A stretch of DNA of 64,000 bases from Sulfobacillus acidophilus (GTDB lineage Bacteria > Bacillota > Sulfobacillia > Sulfobacillales > Sulfobacillaceae): positions 95,600-159,599 of the forward strand of contig PXYV01000001.1 in assembly GCA_003023745.1 (NCBI GenBank), given 5' to 3'. Of this stretch, positions 27,166 through 36,860 are shown one piece after another. Numbering within the stretch: the stretch's first letter is position 1; each line of letters begins with the position of its first letter. The translations under genes were made by a program, and so were the position numbers. Under the pieces are notes generated by a model. That model was not told the DNA's origin, did not search any database, and saw nothing but the letters and a program-made list of their open reading frames with translations.

Positions 27166-28044
27166 ATGGATTTGTCAAGGTGGATGGCAAGGGCACGCGA
27201 GTCGATAGAGACATGGATTGTACAGGATCTCGAAGCCATGGCAGCCAAACCCGGCAGTGTGGAAGAGGCCATGCGATATTCGCTCTTGGCCGGTGGCAAA
27301 CGCTTGCGGCCACAGTTGGTCTTGGCTAGTGGGGAATACCTGGGCGTCGAGCCTCAGCGCTTGCGGTTGGCCGCCTTGGCGGTGGAATATGTCCATACCT
27401 ACTCGCTGATTCACGACGATTTGCCCGCGATGGATAATGATGACCTGCGTCGTGGCCAGCCCACCTCCCACAAGGTGTTTGGCGAAGCGATGGCGATCCT
27501 GGCAGGAGATGCGTTACTTACGGAAGCGTTTGTCAAAATGACCGGACTGCTTGAGGCCGGGTTTGGACCTCGTGCTGTTGTGGCCGCGACGCGGGCGCTG
27601 GCCATTGGTGTGGGACGGGAGGGATTGGTGCGTGGACAAGTCCAGGATCTTGCAGCCGAGCATGTCGATATTGGCGTGCAGGCGCTCGCCGAAATTCACC
27701 GCCACAAGACGGCCGCACTGTTCGAGGCTTGCGTGACCGTTCCAGCGTACTTAGTCGAAGACCCTGAGGCGGTCGAGGTGCTGTCTGGATTCGGGCAAGG
27801 CTTTGGCTTGGCTTTTCAAATGGTGGATGATATTTTGAATGTGGTCGGGGATCCCGCTAAAATGGGCAAAGCTGCGGGAACCGACGCGGGCTTGGGTAAG
27901 GCGACCTATCCGCGGTTAATCGGTTTGGGGGCCGCACGCTCGCTCTTAGCTGAACAAGTACAAGCGGCTGGCCGTGCGCTCGATCCTGAGCGCGGGGAAC
28001 TTTTGCACCAACTGTTGCAGTACAGCATAGAGCGGACCTGGTAA
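27166..28044 (+). CDS. ispA: Farnesyl/geranyl diphosphate synthase
   Basis: Condenses IPP with DMAPP and GPP to make short-chain prenyl diphosphates. 292 residues. Both aspartate-rich motifs are present: DDLPAMDNDD near 86 and the second MVDDILNVVGD near 220; AGGKRLRPQLV is the substrate-binding start. ATG 27166 follows a weak GGGAGA site. Together with dxs downstream it provides isoprenoid precursors by the MEP route. Confidence 0.93.
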   Translation: MDLSRWMARARESIETWIVQDLEAMAAKPGSVEEAMRYSLLAGGKRLRPQLVLASGEYLGVEPQRLRLAALAVEYVHTYSLIHDDLPAMDNDDLRRGQPTSHKVFGEAMAILAGDALLTEAFVKMTGLLEAGFGPRAVVAATRALAIGVGREGLVRGQVQDLAAEHVDIGVQALAEIHRHKTAALFEACVTVPAYLVEDPEAVEVLSGFGQGFGLAFQMVDDILNVVGDPAKMGKAAGTDAGLGKATYPRLIGLGAARSLLAEQVQAAGRALDPERGELLHQLLQYSIERTW

Positions 28045-28056
28045 AAGGGGAGAATT

Positions 28057-29952
28057 ATGGCAGCATCATTATTGGAGGGGATTCAGTCCCCGGAAGACTT
28101 CCGTCACTTTAATTTAAGTCAGCTGCAGCACCTCGCGGAAGAGGTGCGAACGCGTATAATCTCGACGACTGCTCGAACGGGAGGCCACATTGGCGCGAGT
28201 TTAGGGGCGGTTGAGTTGATTATTGCATTGCACTACGTGTACAACACGCCTGAGGACAAAGTGGTATTCGACATTGGTCACCAGGCCTATGCCCATAAAA
28301 TTTTGACCGGAAGGCTTCATCAATTTGAGACCATTCGCCAGTTGCGGGGATTGTCGGGATTTCTCAAACGCCACGAGAGCATTTACGATGTGTGGGAAGC
28401 TGGGCACGCGGCAACCTCCCTATCCGGCGCTTTAGGCATGGCGGTAGCGCGGGACTTGCGTCACGAACCCTATCAGGTCGCGTGTGTAATCGGTGATGGT
28501 GCGTTAACGGCGGGCATGGCTTGGGAAGCGATGAATCAACTGGGTCATTTGCAAACGCGCATGGTAGTCGTGGTAAACGACAATTCGATGTCGATTGCTC
28601 CTAATGTGGGTGCGTTTTCGCGCTATTTGACGGATTTGCGCACGGCTCCGGGTTACCTGCGGATGAAGCAAGAGATTGAAGCCCTGCTGGACTCGCTGCC
28701 CGTGTTAGGGGGGCCGTTGCGACGAACTGGCGAACGTCTACAAGACCTTTTGCATCATGCGGTTTTGCCGGGCAACGTGTTTGAAGAGTTGGGCTTTAAG
28801 TATTTCGGTCCGGTCGATGGCCATGATTTGGGGAGCCTCATTGGCGTGATGCGCAGTGCCCGCGACGTGCCTGATCCGGTAGTGATTCACGTCATCACCC
28901 AAAAAGGGAAAGGCTATCGACCTGCAGAGGAACAGCCCGTCGAGTTTCACGGGCCCGGGCCTTTTGAAATTACGTCAGGACGGATGATTAAGAAACCAGA
29001 AGCGCTGACCTACAGCCAAGTCTTTAGCCGGACGCTGGTGGAATTGGCGCAAGAGCGCGAAGACATCGTAGCGATTACGGCGGCAATGCCGGACGGCACA
29101 AAATTAGACTATTTTCAGGCGCAATTCCCTAACCGGTATTTTGATGTTGGAATTGCTGAACAGCATGCCGCCACGTTTGCGGCGGGGTTGGCAATGTCCG
29201 GCTTGCGCCCGGTATTTGCGGTGTATAGCACGTTTTTGCAACGTGCATACGATCAGGTGGTGCATGACGTTTGTCACCAAAATCTCCCAGTCCTGTTTGC
29301 CATTGACCGCGCAGGTCTAGTCGGCGGGGATGGCGCCACCCACCAGGGGATCTACGACATTGCCTTTTTGCGTACCGTCCCGCACATCGAGATTGCCATG
29401 GGTAAGGACGAAGGGGAAATGCGGCAATTGTTGAAGGCGGCGTTGCAGCGGCCTAATCCGGTTGCGATTCGCTATCCGCGAGGGCCGGGACGTGGGGTGG
29501 CAGTCGATGAACCAATTGCGGAGATTCGTTGGGGCAAGGCAGAGCATATTCATCAAGGCCGAGACTTGACCCTGCTGGCCCTGGGACCTATGGTCTACAC
29601 AGCTCTGGACGTGCGTCGCCGATTACAGGCAGAAGGCTACCGGGTGGGGGTGGTGAATGCTCGGTTTGTCAAGCCGTTGGACGAAGATATGCTAAATGAG
29701 GTGGCGCAGCAATCGACTGCGCTGATGACTCTGGAAGAGCACGCGTTGATGGGTGGGTTCGGGTCTGCGGTGGGTGAATGGTTGGTGGCGCACCGTATAC
29801 GGATACCTTTGCAGTGCGAAGGACTCCCCGATGTCTTTATTGATCATGGTCCGACGGACTACTATCTGGATATGTATGAGCTAAGCGCTGAAGCCTTGAG
29901 TCGCAAAGCGTTGCAGTGGCTTAAGGAGCTTGCCACGATACCCCCATCGTGA
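28057..29952 (+). CDS. dxs: 1-Deoxy-D-xylulose-5-phosphate synthase
   Basis: A thiamine-diphosphate enzyme joining pyruvate and glyceraldehyde-3-phosphate in the first MEP-pathway step. 631 residues with DIGHQAYAHKILTGR, the cofactor motif GDGALTAGMAWEAMN and VVVNDNSMSI, catalytic Glu in DVGIAEQHAATFAAG, DRAGLVGGDGATHQG, and the transketolase C domain. ATG 28057 follows AAAAGGGGAG. It needs thiamine diphosphate, which links it to the TPP-controlled uptake genes at 42 kb. The stop overlaps tlyA. Confidence 0.96.
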   Translation: MAASLLEGIQSPEDFRHFNLSQLQHLAEEVRTRIISTTARTGGHIGASLGAVELIIALHYVYNTPEDKVVFDIGHQAYAHKILTGRLHQFETIRQLRGLSGFLKRHESIYDVWEAGHAATSLSGALGMAVARDLRHEPYQVACVIGDGALTAGMAWEAMNQLGHLQTRMVVVVNDNSMSIAPNVGAFSRYLTDLRTAPGYLRMKQEIEALLDSLPVLGGPLRRTGERLQDLLHHAVLPGNVFEELGFKYFGPVDGHDLGSLIGVMRSARDVPDPVVIHVITQKGKGYRPAEEQPVEFHGPGPFEITSGRMIKKPEALTYSQVFSRTLVELAQEREDIVAITAAMPDGTKLDYFQAQFPNRYFDVGIAEQHAATFAAGLAMSGLRPVFAVYSTFLQRAYDQVVHDVCHQNLPVLFAIDRAGLVGGDGATHQGIYDIAFLRTVPHIEIAMGKDEGEMRQLLKAALQRPNPVAIRYPRGPGRGVAVDEPIAEIRWGKAEHIHQGRDLTLLALGPMVYTALDVRRRLQAEGYRVGVVNARFVKPLDEDMLNEVAQQSTALMTLEEHALMGGFGSAVGEWLVAHRIRIPLQCEGLPDVFIDHGPTDYYLDMYELSAEALSRKALQWLKELATIPPS

Positions 29953-30764
29953 CCGAGGAGCGTCAACGCCTCGACGTGCGGCTGGTGCGCGAGGGAATGG
30001 CAGAAACGCGAACCCGAGCCCAAGCGGCTATCATGGCGGGCCGCGTGTTGGTCAATGGACGATTGGAAAATAAGAGCGGACGGTCGGTGAAGGCGTCTGA
30101 CGTCGTGAGTCTGGTGCAACCTCAGCCGTTTGTGAGCCGCGGCGGGCTCAAGTTGGATTTTGCGTTGCGGGAATTTGGATTAGAGGTTTCAGGATGGTCG
30201 GTCGTCGACATCGGCGCGTCCACCGGCGGGTTCACTGACTGTTGGTTGAAACATGGGGTTGAGCGTGTTTACGCCGTCGATGTGGGATACGGACAACTGC
30301 ATTGGCGTTTGCGCCAGGACGAGCGGGTCGTCGTCATGGAGCGGACAAATGCCCGCTATTTAACCCTTGAGGCATTGGGTGGAGCGGGCGCGTTGGATGG
30401 TGCCTCGATTGATGCGTCCTTTATCGGTCTGCGACTTCTTTTAACACCGCTCCTAGGAATTATGCGACCGGGCGGTACAATCGTCGCGTTGGTTAAACCC
30501 CAATTTGAGGCGGGGCCGAAGAAGGTCGGCAAGGGTGGCGTGGTGCGTCATCCCCACATTCATGAAGAGGTCTTGCACAAAGTGATAGGGGAGGCGCGAG
30601 AGCTCGGATATGGAGTGCAAGGCATTACGGTGTCGCCCATTCGAGGAGCGCAAGGCAACGTCGAATTCTTGCTGTGCTTGGTAGCCCACAGTGGATGTCA
30701 GGCCCCTATTGACATTCCCGCGGTTGTTGCCGACGCCTGGAAGGGGGGGGACACGGATGGCTAA
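29949..30764 (+). CDS. tlyA: TlyA-family S4-domain rRNA methyltransferase/hemolysin-like protein
   Basis: An RNA-binding S4 domain (residues 5-65) is joined to an FtsJ-type SAM methyltransferase fold; TlyA methylates rRNA riboses in actinobacteria. Visible are VSRGGLKLDFAL, the SAM motif VVDIGASTGGFTDCWL and VKPQFEAGPKKVGKGGVVR. The usual CDVSFISL text reads IDASFIGL here. 271 residues. GTG 29949 overlaps dxs and its end overlaps nadK, as in the conserved Firmicute cluster. Confidence 0.92.
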   Translation: MTEERQRLDVRLVREGMAETRTRAQAAIMAGRVLVNGRLENKSGRSVKASDVVSLVQPQPFVSRGGLKLDFALREFGLEVSGWSVVDIGASTGGFTDCWLKHGVERVYAVDVGYGQLHWRLRQDERVVVMERTNARYLTLEALGGAGALDGASIDASFIGLRLLLTPLLGIMRPGGTIVALVKPQFEAGPKKVGKGGVVRHPHIHEEVLHKVIGEARELGYGVQGITVSPIRGAQGNVEFLLCLVAHSGCQAPIDIPAVVADAWKGGDTDG

Positions 30765-31611
30765 TGTTTTGGTCTGGCCGAACCCGGAGAAAGATCAAGT
30801 TCGCGGCCTGGTCGTGCGGATGAATGAGTGGTTAACTGCGCAAGGCATGACGCTGATTATGCCGGATGACTTAGGACCAGCCGTCGGCTTGCCTGAGGCC
30901 AGTCGGTCATGGGACCAATTGCAGTCTATGGACTTTATCTGCACGGTGGTACTGGGGGGAGATGGCACGCTTTTGCGTGCTGCAAAGCAGTTGGCGGCGT
31001 TACGGGCTCCCATTTTAGGCGTCAATTTGGGACACCTCGGGTTTTTGACCGAAGTTGAAGTGCCGGAGTTATATGCTGCGTTAGCGGCGGTGATGCGCGG
31101 CGAGTTTGTCTGTGATTCGCGTCAGTTATTAACCGCCCGGGTGGTGCGAGACAGTCAGGTTCTGGTTGAATTTGAGGCGATGAACGACGTGGTGGTGGCG
31201 AAGGGACCATTTGCGCGCCTCATCAATTTGGAGACGTTTGTCGACAATGCTTATGTGACGACATACCCTGCTGACGGTTTGATTATTGCAACACCCACTG
31301 GATCGACGGCCTACTCTCTGTCGGCAGGCGGTCCCGTTTTGACCCCTGATCTGGATGTGATGGTTTTAACTCCGATCTGCCCGCATTCCTTTTTTGATCG
31401 ATCGATCGTGCTCAGTCGGCGTCAGGAGGTACGTATCCGCATTCGGACGGTGCATCGTGATACGCTGGTAACCATTGACGGACAAGAAGTCAATCCTCTG
31501 GAGGACGGGGATGAGGTTGTGGTCGTGTCGTCGCCTACGGTGATCCGATTGATCCGTCGGCCTGGCTGGAGCTTCTTTCACGTGTTGCGCGGATGGCGCA
31601 AGGGCCATTAG
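30757..31611 (+). CDS. nadK: NAD kinase
   Basis: Makes NADP from NAD with ATP or polyphosphate. 284 residues with the GGDGT motif in LGGDGTLLRAAK, GVNLGHLGFLTE and the NAD-binding block TPTGSTAYSLSAGGPV. ATG 30757 lies in the end of tlyA after a long G run. In many Firmicutes argR follows here; instead recN begins 9 bp after the stop. Confidence 0.95.
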   Translation: MANVLVWPNPEKDQVRGLVVRMNEWLTAQGMTLIMPDDLGPAVGLPEASRSWDQLQSMDFICTVVLGGDGTLLRAAKQLAALRAPILGVNLGHLGFLTEVEVPELYAALAAVMRGEFVCDSRQLLTARVVRDSQVLVEFEAMNDVVVAKGPFARLINLETFVDNAYVTTYPADGLIIATPTGSTAYSLSAGGPVLTPDLDVMVLTPICPHSFFDRSIVLSRRQEVRIRIRTVHRDTLVTIDGQEVNPLEDGDEVVVVSSPTVIRLIRRPGWSFFHVLRGWRKGH

Positions 31612-31620
31612 GAGTCGATC

Positions 31621-33288
31621 ATGATGATTACCGAGCTCACATTAGAAAATTTTGCCTTGTTCCGCAAGGCCCGGGTACAACTGGGGCCTGGCCTCAACGT
31701 ATTAAGTGGGGAATCGGGATCCGGGAAGTCCTTGGCTTTGGAGAGTATCGTGGCCCTATTTGGCGGAAGGCTGTCTCAGGAGCGGTTTGGGGCTTGGCAA
31801 GATCGGGTGCGCCTGCGGGCAGTTTTAGAGCTTGATCCTGCGGACCCGCTATGGCAACCCCTGCTGGGGGTGGGCGTTGAACCTGATTCGGTTTTGATCG
31901 TGGAACGTGTGACCGCAAGAGATGGGCACACTATCTATCGAGCGCAGGGACAACCGGTTCCGACGCAAGTGGTGCGGCAATTTGGTGAGGGGGTGTTGCA
32001 GTATGTGGGACAAAATCAGTTGCTGCGGACGTTCAGCCCTGCGTTTATTCGGGATTGGTTTGATCACTATGGGGCATTAAGTCCATTAGTGGAAGAGACC
32101 CGGTGTGCGTATCGAGACTTCATGGAAATTCATCGAGAGGCGGAACAGATGCAAGAACGGGCCGCTGACTTGCCTTACTTAGAGGAAAAGCGGGCATTGC
32201 GCGATGAGCTCAAAGCCTTGAAGCTAAGTCCCGGTGAGGATGAGGCGTTAACGGCCGAGTTAACTCGTCTGAGGGCCGGGCGAACGCTTTTGGAAACGGG
32301 ACAGGCACTGTATGCGCGTTTGGACGGGCTGGGGACGGGCGATGGGTTATTAGCGGATGTTGACGCGGTCTTAAAACTTGCCGAGGCTTTGGCGCGTTAT
32401 GACCGGTCGCTTGAAGACAGCGTGGAGGAGATCCGCATCGCGGCGCAAAGTCTAGGAGAGGTGCGGCGGGAGGTGTCGGGCTGGTTGGACCAGCTTGATT
32501 TGGATCCGCAAACGCTCGAGCGCCTCGAAGTGCGCGCCGACCAACTTAGTCGAGTCAAGCGACGCTTTGGTCCCGACTTGAGTGATGTTCTCGGTTTTCT
32601 TGAGGCGCTGGAGCGCGATATTGAGCGCCTAGAAAACTGGGACTGGGAATTAAGACGACTGCGGCACCAAGAAGACGCGGCGCGCGAGCGGTTGCAGGAT
32701 TGTTGCGACCGGCTTTCGCAAGCCCGGCAGCGCCTGTTGGCGCAGGCGGGGGAGGAACTGACACAGCGCATCCGCGAAATGGAAATGCCTACCGGTCAGA
32801 TCACGATTGAACGGCAGGAAGGACCGGCATCGGAGTTTGGCATTGATATATTGGACATCTTATTTACTTCCGGTGCAGGCCAAGTGCCCAAACCGCTGAG
32901 CAAAGTGGCGTCGGGAGGGGAGTTGGCGCGGGTGGCGTTGGCTCTGGCGGTCAGTGGTCCGACCCAAGCCAACGCGCTTTATGTGTTTGATGAAATAGAC
33001 CAGGGGCTAGGCGGGGCAAGCGCCGGTCGCGTGGCTGAACTGCTTCAGCGACTTGGCCAAACCCACCAAGTGTTGGTCGTCAGTCATCAGGCGGTGGTGG
33101 CGGCGCGGGCACATCACCACTTCCGGGTGTATAAGAGAACCGATCAAGACCGGGTGATGGCACTGGTCGAACCATTGGCGGGAGAAACGCGGTCCGTGGA
33201 AGTTGCGCGTATGCTGAGCGGCTCGCAGGACGCGGTGGCGATTTTGCATGCTGAGCAGCTACTCGCAGAAGGTTTGACAGATGACTAG
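31621..33288 (+). CDS. recN: DNA repair protein RecN
   Basis: An SMC-like ATPase acting early in double-strand break repair. 555 residues: N-terminal Walker A GESGSGKSLAL near 32, a central coiled coil (about 160-350), and a C-terminal half with LSKVASGGELARVALAL (signature) and YVFDEIDQGLGGASAGRVAELL (Walker B). ATG 31621 follows AGGAGTC; ATG 31624 is equivalent. Confidence 0.95.
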   Translation: MMITELTLENFALFRKARVQLGPGLNVLSGESGSGKSLALESIVALFGGRLSQERFGAWQDRVRLRAVLELDPADPLWQPLLGVGVEPDSVLIVERVTARDGHTIYRAQGQPVPTQVVRQFGEGVLQYVGQNQLLRTFSPAFIRDWFDHYGALSPLVEETRCAYRDFMEIHREAEQMQERAADLPYLEEKRALRDELKALKLSPGEDEALTAELTRLRAGRTLLETGQALYARLDGLGTGDGLLADVDAVLKLAEALARYDRSLEDSVEEIRIAAQSLGEVRREVSGWLDQLDLDPQTLERLEVRADQLSRVKRRFGPDLSDVLGFLEALERDIERLENWDWELRRLRHQEDAARERLQDCCDRLSQARQRLLAQAGEELTQRIREMEMPTGQITIERQEGPASEFGIDILDILFTSGAGQVPKPLSKVASGGELARVALALAVSGPTQANALYVFDEIDQGLGGASAGRVAELLQRLGQTHQVLVVSHQAVVAARAHHHFRVYKRTDQDRVMALVEPLAGETRSVEVARMLSGSQDAVAILHAEQLLAEGLTDD

Positions 33289-33297
33289 GGTGATGAC

Positions 33298-34350
33298 ATG
33301 CGAATTTTAATTGCCAGTCTCCCCATCGGGACCGGACACGATATTGCGGCCCGAGCCCTGGCCGAGTCGTTTGTGTTGCGAGGGGCCGAGGTAGAATTTT
33401 CCCATCATCTGGTGTTCGATATGCGCTGGCAGGCGCGGTTATACTTTTTTGGCATTCGCTATCTACCCGGAGTTTATGGAAATTTGTTCCGCCTCGGCGA
33501 CCGGGCCGAGGTGTTCTGGCGGCGGCATCGCAAGGAATGGCGGCAAGCCGGCATTGAAGCATTGGAGCCTGTGTACCATGCCTACCGCCCGGATGTGGTT
33601 GTGGCTACCCATCCGTACGCTTTGACCGGTTGGTCTGGGGTGAAGGCGCGGTACCCTCATCTTGGTCTCGTCGGGGTTTTAACCGACCTTTCAGTGCATC
33701 GCTTTTGGTATGAGCCGTCCGCAGATGCGTACGCGGTGTGGTTGCCTGAGCAGGTTGACGATTTAGAAAAATTTGGGTATCGGTCTGGGCCGGTATGGCA
33801 ATCGGGGATTCCCATTCGCGCTTCATTTAGCCAGCCTAGTCCGCTCATCGGTCATTTGCGGCAGGGACCGGTTGTGCTGCTCGGAGGTGGCTTAGGGATG
33901 GGACCATATATGAGAATTTTAAAGCGGTTGACGGAACTCCCATTTCCGGTTCTGGCGATTTGCGGCCACAATGAGAATTTGCGATGGCGTTTGGATGAAT
34001 ATCGATGGCCTGAGCGAGTGCATATCGTTGGATATATTGAGCATATGCCTTCGTTGCTAAAAGCTGCCCGCTTAGTCGTCGGCAAGCCGGGTGGAGTCAC
34101 GGCGGCCGAGGTTTGTCAGTCTAACGTTCCTTGGTTATTGACGCATTGGATTGCCGGACAGGAGGAGGAAAATCGGGATCGCCTGGTGATGCATGATTTA
34201 GCCATGCGTGGCGACAATAACCTGAAGGAGCTCGTCTTAGAATTGACAGCCGAAACATCCGCCATGAGAAAACAGATGCTGGCGAGCCAACGAGCCTGGG
34301 CCCGCCCAGATGCCGCCGATGAACTGGCTGAAAAAATTTTATCGTTGTGA
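33298..34350 (+). CDS. MGDG-synthase-like (GT28) glycosyltransferase
   Basis: A 350-residue cytosolic-face glycosyltransferase of the MurG/UgtP/monogalactosyldiacylglycerol-synthase family, which glycosylates diacylglycerol or related lipids. The N-terminal domain starts ILIASLPIGTGHDIAARALAE, as in UgtP; the nucleotide-sugar half has VVLLGGGLGMGP and the GKPGGVTAAEVC loop near 265. It sits between recN and spoIVB, normally adjacent genes, so its product may serve membrane or spore-envelope lipid. The acceptor and sugar cannot be read from sequence. Confidence 0.85.
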   Translation: MRILIASLPIGTGHDIAARALAESFVLRGAEVEFSHHLVFDMRWQARLYFFGIRYLPGVYGNLFRLGDRAEVFWRRHRKEWRQAGIEALEPVYHAYRPDVVVATHPYALTGWSGVKARYPHLGLVGVLTDLSVHRFWYEPSADAYAVWLPEQVDDLEKFGYRSGPVWQSGIPIRASFSQPSPLIGHLRQGPVVLLGGGLGMGPYMRILKRLTELPFPVLAICGHNENLRWRLDEYRWPERVHIVGYIEHMPSLLKAARLVVGKPGGVTAAEVCQSNVPWLLTHWIAGQEEENRDRLVMHDLAMRGDNNLKELVLELTAETSAMRKQMLASQRAWARPDAADELAEKILSL

Positions 34351-34492
34351 TTGGTTGAGATGTTGATACGAATCGCATCGATGCGGCAGTTTAGTCGATC
34401 GTGCTCCTTCCTGCCTTGTAATCACCTCCCTTAGTTGCCGGGAATGAAGGCGTTCCGGTTCAGGACAGGTTAAGCACCAGGAGGTGGTGCTG

Positions 34493-35776
34493 GTGAAGAG
34501 TTCGGAGAGGTCGATGCGGTCGGTTTGGCGTCGTATTGTCGGTTTGGCGGGCGCCGCATTGGTCTTGATAGCGGGAACCGCGGCGCCGGCGCAGCGTCTG
34601 TATCAGTTCCCCCAACGGCTGGAAATTCCAGCGGGCCAAGACGTGATGGTGCCATGGACGCGTTGGTTACCGTTGTCCGTTGTCAACGGCAATTCCCGCC
34701 CTTTAATGATTCAAAGCGCGGCGGACCTAGATTTTTACACGCCCACCTCGGGACATTATCTGTTGCACTTACGGTTATTTGGCTGGCTCCCTTGGCGGGG
34801 TTTGCCGGTGGACGTCACCAAGCCTATCTACGCAGTGCCGGGAGGACAATCAATTGGCGTGGTGGTGCACACTCGGGGACTGATTGTGACGAATTTAACG
34901 GTCATCGATGACCGCGGCCGCCTAAGCGACCCCGCGGGGGCGGCGGGTATTGAACGAGGGGATGTGATCATGCGGGTTGACGGACGGTTGGCGACAAGTG
35001 TGTCGTTATTGCGTCGTCGAGTTGCGCGCGATGGCGCGCAGCATCGGGCGGTCGTTTTATGGGTGGAGGGCGCGCGGGCAGGTCGCCAACGAGTTGTCGC
35101 CCCAACCTGGTCGACTCGTACCCAAAGTTGGCGTCTTGGTCTTGCGGTGCAAGATCGAACGAGCGGTGTGGGGACTTTAACCTTCTTCGATCCGCGTACA
35201 CATCGATTTACGGCACTGGGGCACAGTATGACCGATGGGGTGACGCGTCGGCCGATTGGGATATTGGCAGGACGGGCGATGGGGGCCGATATTGTTGGGG
35301 TGGTTCCGGCCAGCCCTTCGCAACCTGGCCAAAAAGTCGGGGTTTTGGCGGGTCCTGCTAATATCTCTGGTGTGGTAACCGCCAACGGACGGCTGGGTAT
35401 TGTGGGACAACTGGACCATCCGCCCATATGGGGGCCGGCGCAGGCCATGCCTGTGGCCTTTCCGGACCAAGTCCACGTTGGTCCCGCCGAAATTGTCACG
35501 GTCTTGCATGGGCAACATCCACAGATGTTTCAGATTGAGATTTTAAAAACGGCAGCCCAGTATTCGCCGAGTGTTAAAGGACTCTTATTCAAGGTGACCG
35601 ATCCGCGCTTAATGGAGCAAACCGGTGGAATAGTTCAGGGGATGAGCGGCAGTCCCATTATCCAAAGCGGCCGGGTTGTGGGGGCTGTGACGCATGTCTT
35701 GGTGAATCGCCCTTGGCTTGGATTTGGATGCTATGCCTATTGGATGGCGCAACAAAGCAGCTATGGGCTGGGGTGA
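34493..35776 (+). CDS. spoIVB: SpoIVB serine peptidase (SigK checkpoint)
   Basis: Secreted from the forespore into the intermembrane space, where SpoIVB cleaves SpoIVFA and releases SigK activation. 427 residues: an N-terminal membrane anchor (IVGLAGAALVLIAGTAA), a PDZ domain around 130-220 (GAAGIERGDVIMRVDG), then the SpoIVB peptidase S55 domain with His in FTALGHSMTD and Ser in GIVQGMSGSPII. GTG 34493 is 8 nt after AGGAGG; GTG 34484 and 34487 overlap that site. Confidence 0.93.
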   Translation: MKSSERSMRSVWRRIVGLAGAALVLIAGTAAPAQRLYQFPQRLEIPAGQDVMVPWTRWLPLSVVNGNSRPLMIQSAADLDFYTPTSGHYLLHLRLFGWLPWRGLPVDVTKPIYAVPGGQSIGVVVHTRGLIVTNLTVIDDRGRLSDPAGAAGIERGDVIMRVDGRLATSVSLLRRRVARDGAQHRAVVLWVEGARAGRQRVVAPTWSTRTQSWRLGLAVQDRTSGVGTLTFFDPRTHRFTALGHSMTDGVTRRPIGILAGRAMGADIVGVVPASPSQPGQKVGVLAGPANISGVVTANGRLGIVGQLDHPPIWGPAQAMPVAFPDQVHVGPAEIVTVLHGQHPQMFQIEILKTAAQYSPSVKGLLFKVTDPRLMEQTGGIVQGMSGSPIIQSGRVVGAVTHVLVNRPWLGFGCYAYWMAQQSSYGLG

Positions 35777-36077
35777 GACGGCAACGGCCTCGCCCCCGGT
35801 CTTTTCCTCGACATTAGAAGGAATTTTATGCGGGAAGCGAGAATCGTTCGTCAAATCCTCTTATAATTCGCGCTATCGCAAAAAGCAGGATAGAGTAAAA
35901 ATTGGTGTGCGGCGCGGATCGAGGAGAAATTGGAAGTAAGGGCGGTGTCGAACCCTGTCGTGATCGTGGCACGGGAGGGCGAATCGCCTCTGGTTGGGCT
36001 TGCAGGAGATCATAAAAACTCGGAGAAGAGTTATACGAAAGCGGAAATGCCAAATTTTTACGCAGGGGGCAACAAGA
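35777..36077 (+). promoter_or_regulatory. spo0A upstream region with 0A-box-like sites
   Basis: About 300 bp without a gene. It holds a perfect -10 TATAAT (35862-35867) with no good -35, a reversed 0A-box-like TTCGTCA at 35847-35853 (complement TGACGAA) and an exact TGTCGAA at 35946-35952. The Spo0A consensus is TGNCGAA, so autoregulation is plausible. A SigH promoter is expected by analogy; only a poor match (AGGAGAT near 36003) was seen. Confidence 0.45.
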
Positions 36078-36860
36078 GTGGCCATACAGGTCTTAATTGC
36101 AGATGACAATCGCGAATTCTGTGAGCTTCTGAAGGAAGCGGTACATCAAGAAGACGGCTTGGACGTGATAGGTGTGGCTAATCACGGTATGGAAGTTTTG
36201 GAGTTTTTAAGTCGTCAGACGCCGGATGTGATTGTGTTGGACATCATCATGCCCCATCTGGACGGTATTGGTGTGCTTGAGCGGATGAATCAGCTAGAGT
36301 GGGAGAAACGCCCTAAAGTGGTTGTGCTGACGGCGTTCGGACAAGAGACCATGACGCAAAAAGCCTTAGAATTAGGGGCGGACTACTATATTCTTAAACC
36401 GTTCAATCTGAAAGTATTGGCGGCACGCATCAAACAGCTGGCTGGGACTGCGGCGTCCGAACGCAAGGCGACATTACCAGCAGGGAAGTTAGCCTTGGTG
36501 CCGGTTAAGCATCTTGATGTGGAAGTGACCAATATGATTCATGAAATAGGGATTCCAGCACACATCAAAGGCTATTTGTATTTGCGCGAAGCGATTCTAA
36601 TGGTTATTAACCGAGTGGATTTGCTAAGCGGTGTCACGAAGGAATTGTATCCCGCGATTGCGGCTAAGTACAAAACGACGCCAAGCCGCGTCGAGCGCGC
36701 CATCCGCCACGCGATTGAGGTGGCGTGGTCGCGTGGCAATGTGGACGTGATAAACGGGATATTTGGCCACACCGTCAACCGCGACCGCGGCAAGCCGACG
36801 AATTCCGAGTTTATCGCCATGGTCGCGGATAAGTTGCGCATGCAAATGAAGGCGAGTTAG
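36078..36860 (+). CDS. spo0A: Sporulation master response regulator Spo0A
   Basis: The phosphorylation-activated regulator that commits the cell to sporulation. 260 residues. The receiver domain has acidic ADDN at 8-11, phospho-acceptor Asp55 in [15 protein letters not shown] and the switch lysine in YYILKPFN. The effector domain from about 145 has the DNA-recognition helix [20 protein letters not shown] and the family ending [18 protein letters not shown] 36078 follows AGGGGGC; the open frame back to 35994 is unsupported. Confidence 0.97.
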   Translation: MAIQVLIADDNREFCELLKEAVHQEDGLDVIGVANHGMEVLEFLSRQTPDVIVLDIIMPHLDGIGVLERMNQLEWEKRPKVVVLTAFGQETMTQKALELGADYYILKPFNLKVLAARIKQLAGTAASERKATLPAGKLALVPVKHLDVEVTNMIHEIGIPAHIKGYLYLREAILMVINRVDLLSGVTKELYPAIAAKYKTTPSRVERAIRHAIEVAWSRGNVDVINGIFGHTVNRDRGKPTNSEFIAMVADKLRMQMKAS

